DNA from: Alphaproteobacteria bacterium
GTDB lineage: Bacteria > Pseudomonadota > Alphaproteobacteria > TMED109
Reading direction: 5' to 3'
Length of the DNA: 37,456 nt
Assembly: GCA_029247025.1 (NCBI GenBank)
Contig: JAQWLZ010000069.1
Location: forward strand, 1-37,456
Part shown: in pieces, positions 34,043 through 37,456 of the stretch
How the letters are laid out: each line of letters begins with the position of its first letter
How positions within the stretch are numbered: position 1 is the first letter of the stretch
Program-made: the position numbers and the translations under genes
Notes under the pieces: generated by a model
Databases searched by the model: none
What the model was told of the DNA's origin: nothing
Seen by the model: only the letters and a program-made list of their open reading frames with translations

Positions 34043-34705
34043 ATGATAGTAAAAGCTCTGCAAAAATTAAAATCTTTTGGTTTTCAACCTAAAAAAATTC
34101 TTGATATAGGCGCAAATAAAGGCAAATGGACTCTAGAAATTAAGAAAAAAGTATTTCCTGACTCAGACTTCACATTAATTGAGGCAATAGAGTATAAAGA
34201 GTTAGAAAAATTATCAATTAAATATCATAATATTAATTTTAAAAATATATTATTGGACGAAAAAGAACATGAAGTTACTTGGTATGAAAAAAGAAATACA
34301 GGAGACTCTTTATTTAGAGAAAACACAGGATATTTTGATGATTGCAAAGAACTAGTCAAAAACACTTCTACTTTAGATTTAGCATTTAATGATAGTAATT
34401 TTTTCGAATTAATAAAAATTGATTGCCAAGGAGCTGAAATTCCTATTCTTAAGGGCGGTAAAAATCTAGTTCAAAATGCAACTGTAATTATATTGGAAGT
34501 TCCATTTATGGGAGAATATAATATTGGTGCTCCAAATTTTTATGAACATATACAGTATATGGAAAATATAGGATATAGAGTTTTTGATATTGTAGAGTTA
34601 CATAGAGTAGATAATATATTAATTCAAATAGATATTATTTTTATAAAAAAAGGTCATTATTTTGAAAAAAAAGTAGATTTAATTATTAAAAAGCAAGGAA
34701 GATAA
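34043..34705 (+). CDS. FkbM-family SAM-dependent methyltransferase
   Basis: A 220-residue methyltransferase. The SAM-binding motif is ILDIGANKGKWTLEI at about 20-34, with the acidic end of strand 2 in LIEAIEYKEL. The FkbM signature LIKIDCQGAEIPILKGG lies near residues 128-144. Such enzymes mostly O-methylate sugars, lipids or small metabolites. It begins 4 bases after the NosR-like stop and is almost certainly in the same transcript, although no known NosR function involves methylation. The protein ends with a Lys-rich tail. Confidence 0.82.
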   Translation: MIVKALQKLKSFGFQPKKILDIGANKGKWTLEIKKKVFPDSDFTLIEAIEYKELEKLSIKYHNINFKNILLDEKEHEVTWYEKRNTGDSLFRENTGYFDDCKELVKNTSTLDLAFNDSNFFELIKIDCQGAEIPILKGGKNLVQNATVIILEVPFMGEYNIGAPNFYEHIQYMENIGYRVFDIVELHRVDNILIQIDIIFIKKGHYFEKKVDLIIKKQGR

Positions 34706-34762
34706 TTATTTATAAAAGGACTTAGATAATTCAGAAGTAATTGCGGAAGGAAAATTTTAATT

Positions 34763-35536
34763 ATGTTTAATTTAAATTTAAAAGATAAAGTTATTCTTAT
34801 TACTGGTGGTAGTGATGGATTAGGTTTTGCTTCTGCAAAGCTATTATCCGAACAAGGAGCTAAAGTTGTTATCTGTGGAAGAAGAGAAGATTATCTAAAA
34901 GAAAAAGCTAATTTAATTAGAGAAAAAACAAATAATGAGGTTTTGGATATTCAATGTGATGTAACCAATCCTAATCAATGTAAAAATTTAGTTGAAAAAA
35001 CTATTTCAAAATTTAATAACATTGATGTTTTAGTCAATAATGCAGGTTCTTCAGCAGCTTTTAGCTTTGAAGGTGTCTCAGATCAAGATTGGGAAGAAGA
35101 TATCAATTTAAAACTTATGTCAGCAATAAGAATGTGTAGATTGGTATTACCTCATATGAAATCTAAAAAGTCTGGTTCAATCATTAATGCATCAATTGCT
35201 GGAGGAAAAGCACCAAATGCAGCACAGCTTCCAACATCTGTAACTAGAGCTGCAGGTTTAAATCTAACTAAATCTTTATCTAATGAATATGCAGCATTAA
35301 ATATTAGGGTGAATGCTATTTGTATTGGTTTAATAAAAAGTTCTCAATGGGAAAGAAAAGCCCATAATTCCGATGTTTATACTTTATATCAAGAATTATC
35401 AAAGAAAGTGCCAATGGGTAAAGTTGGTGAAGAAATAGATTATGCAAACTTAGTTGCCTTTTTATCATCAGATAGAAGTGCATATATTACAGGAACTGCA
35501 ATTAATGTTGATGGAGGAATGTGCCCAGTATTATAA
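34763..35536 (+). CDS. Short-chain dehydrogenase/reductase lacking the canonical Tyr and Lys
   Basis: A 257-residue Rossmann-fold protein. The cofactor motif TGGSDGLGFA (14-23), CDVTNPNQ, and NNAG (92-95) are intact, and Arg41 in ICGRRED suggests NADP(H). The catalytic Ser144 (INASIAG) is present. Where YxxxK should occur, the sequence is LPTSVTRAAGLNLTKSL, so Tyr is replaced by Thr158 and Lys by Arg162. The C-terminal TGTAINVDGGM motif is normal. The same kind of substitution occurs in one SDR subgroup, so this may be a real but atypical enzyme. It follows the FkbM gene by 57 bases and has a GGAAGG ribosome site. Confidence 0.85.
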   Translation: MFNLNLKDKVILITGGSDGLGFASAKLLSEQGAKVVICGRREDYLKEKANLIREKTNNEVLDIQCDVTNPNQCKNLVEKTISKFNNIDVLVNNAGSSAAFSFEGVSDQDWEEDINLKLMSAIRMCRLVLPHMKSKKSGSIINASIAGGKAPNAAQLPTSVTRAAGLNLTKSLSNEYAALNIRVNAICIGLIKSSQWERKAHNSDVYTLYQELSKKVPMGKVGEEIDYANLVAFLSSDRSAYITGTAINVDGGMCPVL

Positions 35537-35579
35537 TTAATGTTAATATCTAAGTTAGAATGTGTTATATTATATATTA

Positions 35580-36032
35580 TTACAAATAATCATTATTTGA
35601 GTTAAACTTTTTATTTTTGCCAAGTAGACCTTCTCCAGGTACGAAATTTACTTCTAAACGAATACCGTCTGGATCTTCAAATAAAATATAATAGTAGCCT
35701 GGAGCCCATGCTCCTTTTATTGGGCCACGTACTATATTAGTTTTCATTGATAATAATTTTTGAGCAAGCTTATCTATATCTTCTTTCGAACGAGCTCTGA
35801 AACAAAGATGATGTAATCCAATATTATTTTGACTAAAATCACTTGAGCTATCTTCATTATTAATTTGCTGAATTAAAACACCTGTTCTCGACCCAACATG
35901 ATAACATGATTCTTCACCATCATGTATTAATTTAAGACCTAAAAATGGAAGTAGTTCTTTGTAGAATGGTTTTGATTTTTTTACATTTTTTACTGATAAC
36001 GCTATATGGGCTATTCCATTAATATCTAACAT
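35580..36032 (-). CDS. VOC-family protein (glyoxalase / dioxygenase-like)
   Basis: A 150-residue vicinal oxygen chelate protein with two beta-alpha-beta-beta-beta units. The metal ligands are likely His9 (GIAHIALSV), His74 or His75 (IGLHHLCFRA) and Glu127 (IRLEVNF). AWAPGYYYILFEDPDG is the conserved turn before the last strand. Family members include glyoxalase I, methylmalonyl-CoA epimerase, dioxygenases and antibiotic-binding proteins; none is decided by this sequence. It is divergent from the mandelate-racemase-family gene, with 59 bases between the start codons, and both could be under common control. Confidence 0.82.
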   Translation of the reverse strand: MLDINGIAHIALSVKNVKKSKPFYKELLPFLGLKLIHDGEESCYHVGSRTGVLIQQINNEDSSSDFSQNNIGLHHLCFRARSKEDIDKLAQKLLSMKTNIVRGPIKGAWAPGYYYILFEDPDGIRLEVNFVPGEGLLGKNKKFNSNNDYL

Positions 36033-36091
36033 TATTTATAATTCCCTGTTATTATTGAAAAATATTACCATATAATATAGGAAAGTTTAAA

Positions 36092-37285
36092 ATGAAAGTT
36101 TCATGTATAGATACAATTAGAGTTGAAGAATTTCCTAACTTACTTTTAGTAGAGTTAAAAACAGATGAGGGATTAGTTGGATTAGGTGAAACTTTTTATG
36201 GTCCTGCTTCTGCAGAGGCACATATTCATGAAATAATTGCTCCATACCTCTTGGGAAAAGACCCTTTAAATATTGAATTACACCAAAAAAACCTTATTGG
36301 ATATACTGGTTTTATTGGAGCATCAGCAGAAAGAAGAGGGTCTTCAGCTATAGATATTGCTTTATGGGATTTATGGGGACAAGAAACTTCTCAGCCTATT
36401 TATAATTTATTAGGAGGAAAGGTTAGAGATAAAATTAGAGTATATAATACATGCGCTGGTTCACATTATATTAGAAAGTTACCAACACAAGGCACAAGTA
36501 ATTTTGGTTTAGACAGTAAAGATAAATTTGAGGATTTAGATGCTTTTTTGAATAACCCTGTCGATTTAGCTTATTCTCTTCTAGATTCGGGAATAGATGC
36601 TATGAAAATTTGGCCCTTTGACTTTGCCGCTGAGAAATCAAAAGGCCACTATATTTCTGCTGAAGATATGAAAATAGCTCTTACACCATTTGATAAAATA
36701 AGAGAGAAACTAGGAGATAAAATCGATATTATGGCAGAATTACATTCTATGTGGAATAAACCTCAAGCCATTAATATATGCAGGGAATTAGAAAATTATA
36801 ATCCTTTATGGATAGAGGATCCAGTTTTTATGGATCATTTATCCAGTCTAGAAGAAGTTTGCAATAATACTTCAGCTCCTATCGCTGTTGGAGAGACAAG
36901 GGGAGGTAGAGCAGACTATAGATCTTTATTAGAGCTTAATACTCTTTCTCAATTAATTATGGATATTTCATGGGGGGGAGGGCTTTCAGAAGCTAATAAA
37001 GTTTCTTCAATGGCAGAAATATGGCACTTACCTATTGCATTTCATGATTGCACAGGACCAATTACTTTGACCGCAAGTACGCACTTAGCATTAGCAAATA
37101 CAAATTGTTATATTCAAGAAATGGTAAGATCTTTTTATTATGGTTGGTATGGGGATTTAGTAACTAATTTACCGCCTGTAGAAAAAGGGTTTATTACTGT
37201 TCCTAAAGGAAATGGTTTAGGTTTGTCATTAAATAAAGATATATATAAAAGAAAAGATACTCATATTAAAACGAGTAAAAATTAA
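36092..37285 (+). CDS. Mandelate racemase / muconate-lactonizing enzyme family protein (enolase superfamily)
   Basis: A 397-residue Mg-dependent enzyme that abstracts a proton next to a carboxylate. The likely metal ligands are Glu216 (MAELHSMW), Glu242 (WIEDPV) and Glu268 (AVGETRGG), all in the expected barrel strands. His318 and Asp291 (FHDCTG; MDISWGG) form the His-Asp dyad, and Lys172 is in DAMKIWPFD. GKDPLNIELHQKNL and the ALWDLWGQ segment belong to the capping domain and first strand. Most relatives dehydrate sugar acids such as galactonate or gluconate, but the substrate is not readable. GGAAAG precedes the ATG. Its stop overlaps that of the next, convergent gene by 4 bp. Confidence 0.87.
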   Translation: MKVSCIDTIRVEEFPNLLLVELKTDEGLVGLGETFYGPASAEAHIHEIIAPYLLGKDPLNIELHQKNLIGYTGFIGASAERRGSSAIDIALWDLWGQETSQPIYNLLGGKVRDKIRVYNTCAGSHYIRKLPTQGTSNFGLDSKDKFEDLDAFLNNPVDLAYSLLDSGIDAMKIWPFDFAAEKSKGHYISAEDMKIALTPFDKIREKLGDKIDIMAELHSMWNKPQAINICRELENYNPLWIEDPVFMDHLSSLEEVCNNTSAPIAVGETRGGRADYRSLLELNTLSQLIMDISWGGGLSEANKVSSMAEIWHLPIAFHDCTGPITLTASTHLALANTNCYIQEMVRSFYYGWYGDLVTNLPPVEKGFITVPKGNGLGLSLNKDIYKRKDTHIKTSKN

Positions 37286-37456
37286 TTCATTAAAATTTTA
37301 TGATGTACTTCAGAAATAATTTTATGATGTTTAATAGCATCTGGGTCTAGATCAAATTTAGGAGGAACTTCATGTATAAAATTTTTATGTTCATCTATTC
37401 CTCTCACTAAAAGTGCTGAATCTTTATAATCTAATGCTTTAGTTTGTTTTACAGGC
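37282..37456 (-). CDS. Unidentified protein, C-terminal 56-57 residues (runs off the window)
   Basis: Only the C-terminus is inside the window. The frame is open from 37455 down to TAA at 37282-37284. The tail contains ALDYKDSALLVRGIDEHKN and FIHEVPPKFDLDPDAIKHH, then ISEVHHKILMN. It is hydrophilic and has no membrane segment. The stop overlaps that of the convergent enolase-superfamily gene. The family is not recognised from this fragment. Confidence 0.55.
   Translation of the reverse strand, partial: PVKQTKALDYKDSALLVRGIDEHKNFIHEVPPKFDLDPDAIKHHKIISEVHHKILMN

Noticed and set aside
1-37456. CRISPR arrays, tRNA or rRNA genes, transposases
   Set aside because: No regularly spaced repeats, cloverleaf-like segments, rRNA blocks or transposase motifs were seen by eye. 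A tRNA or short RNA in the AT-rich gaps could still be missed without a covariance search.

Overview
The window is about 70% A+T, gene-dense and uses the standard genetic code. Its genes read as those of an AT-rich, probably marine alphaproteobacterium. Supporting this are a divergent isocitrate lyase / ScfR-type regulator pair, an AcuI-type acryloyl-CoA reductase, a DmdB-like acyl-CoA ligase, Tat-exported enzymes, and a small heat-shock gene behind a sigma-32-like promoter with a ROSE-like leader. No rRNA, tRNA, CRISPR, insertion sequence or prophage was seen. The taxonomic reading is an inference from gene content, not from a marker gene.

Left part (1-1721, all minus strand): the N-terminal part of a secreted beta-propeller-like protein, a decayed fragment of a small membrane protein gene, ibpA with its heat-shock promoter and leader, and the intact copy of that membrane protein. 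Next (1792-5428, plus) comes a CoA-transferase / enoyl-CoA hydratase-like / alpha-beta hydrolase operon and gpmA. Then acuI and aceA lie on the minus strand, and aceA is divergent from a ScfR-like regulator across a control region with palindromic TTTGTAAA-type sites.

Middle part (9550-25873): an MFS transporter; a ceramidase-like CREST membrane hydrolase whose 3' end overlaps a convergent CPBP-family protease-like gene by 47 bp; a 2-enoyl thioester reductase; a benzoylformate-decarboxylase-like ThDP enzyme; two small membrane proteins; a Tat-signal aldo/keto reductase with Cys-rich iron-sulfur motifs; GTP-dependent PEP carboxykinase; purT; a Tat-signal nicotinamidase overlapping an aminotransferase gene; prfC; an NTF2-like protein; and an enoyl-CoA hydratase / nitronate monooxygenase pair.

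Right part (26012-37456): a LarA-like protein with a hotdog thioesterase, an acyl-CoA dehydrogenase, a ferredoxin-NADP reductase, the DmdB-like ligase, a full-length NosR-like FMN / iron-sulfur membrane protein with no denitrification genes near it, an FkbM methyltransferase, an SDR without the canonical Tyr/Lys, a VOC protein, a mandelate-racemase-family enzyme and the end of an unidentified gene.

The common theme is acyl-CoA and small organic acid metabolism: acyl activation, dehydrogenation, hydration, thioester reduction and hydrolysis. The glyoxylate shunt (aceA) and PEP carboxykinase carry C2/C4 carbon to gluconeogenesis, in which gpmA also takes part. The most distinctive observations are the heat-shock promoter plus four-hairpin leader of ibpA, the aceA/scfR operator region, the orphan NosR-like protein and the duplicated, decayed gene flanking ibpA.
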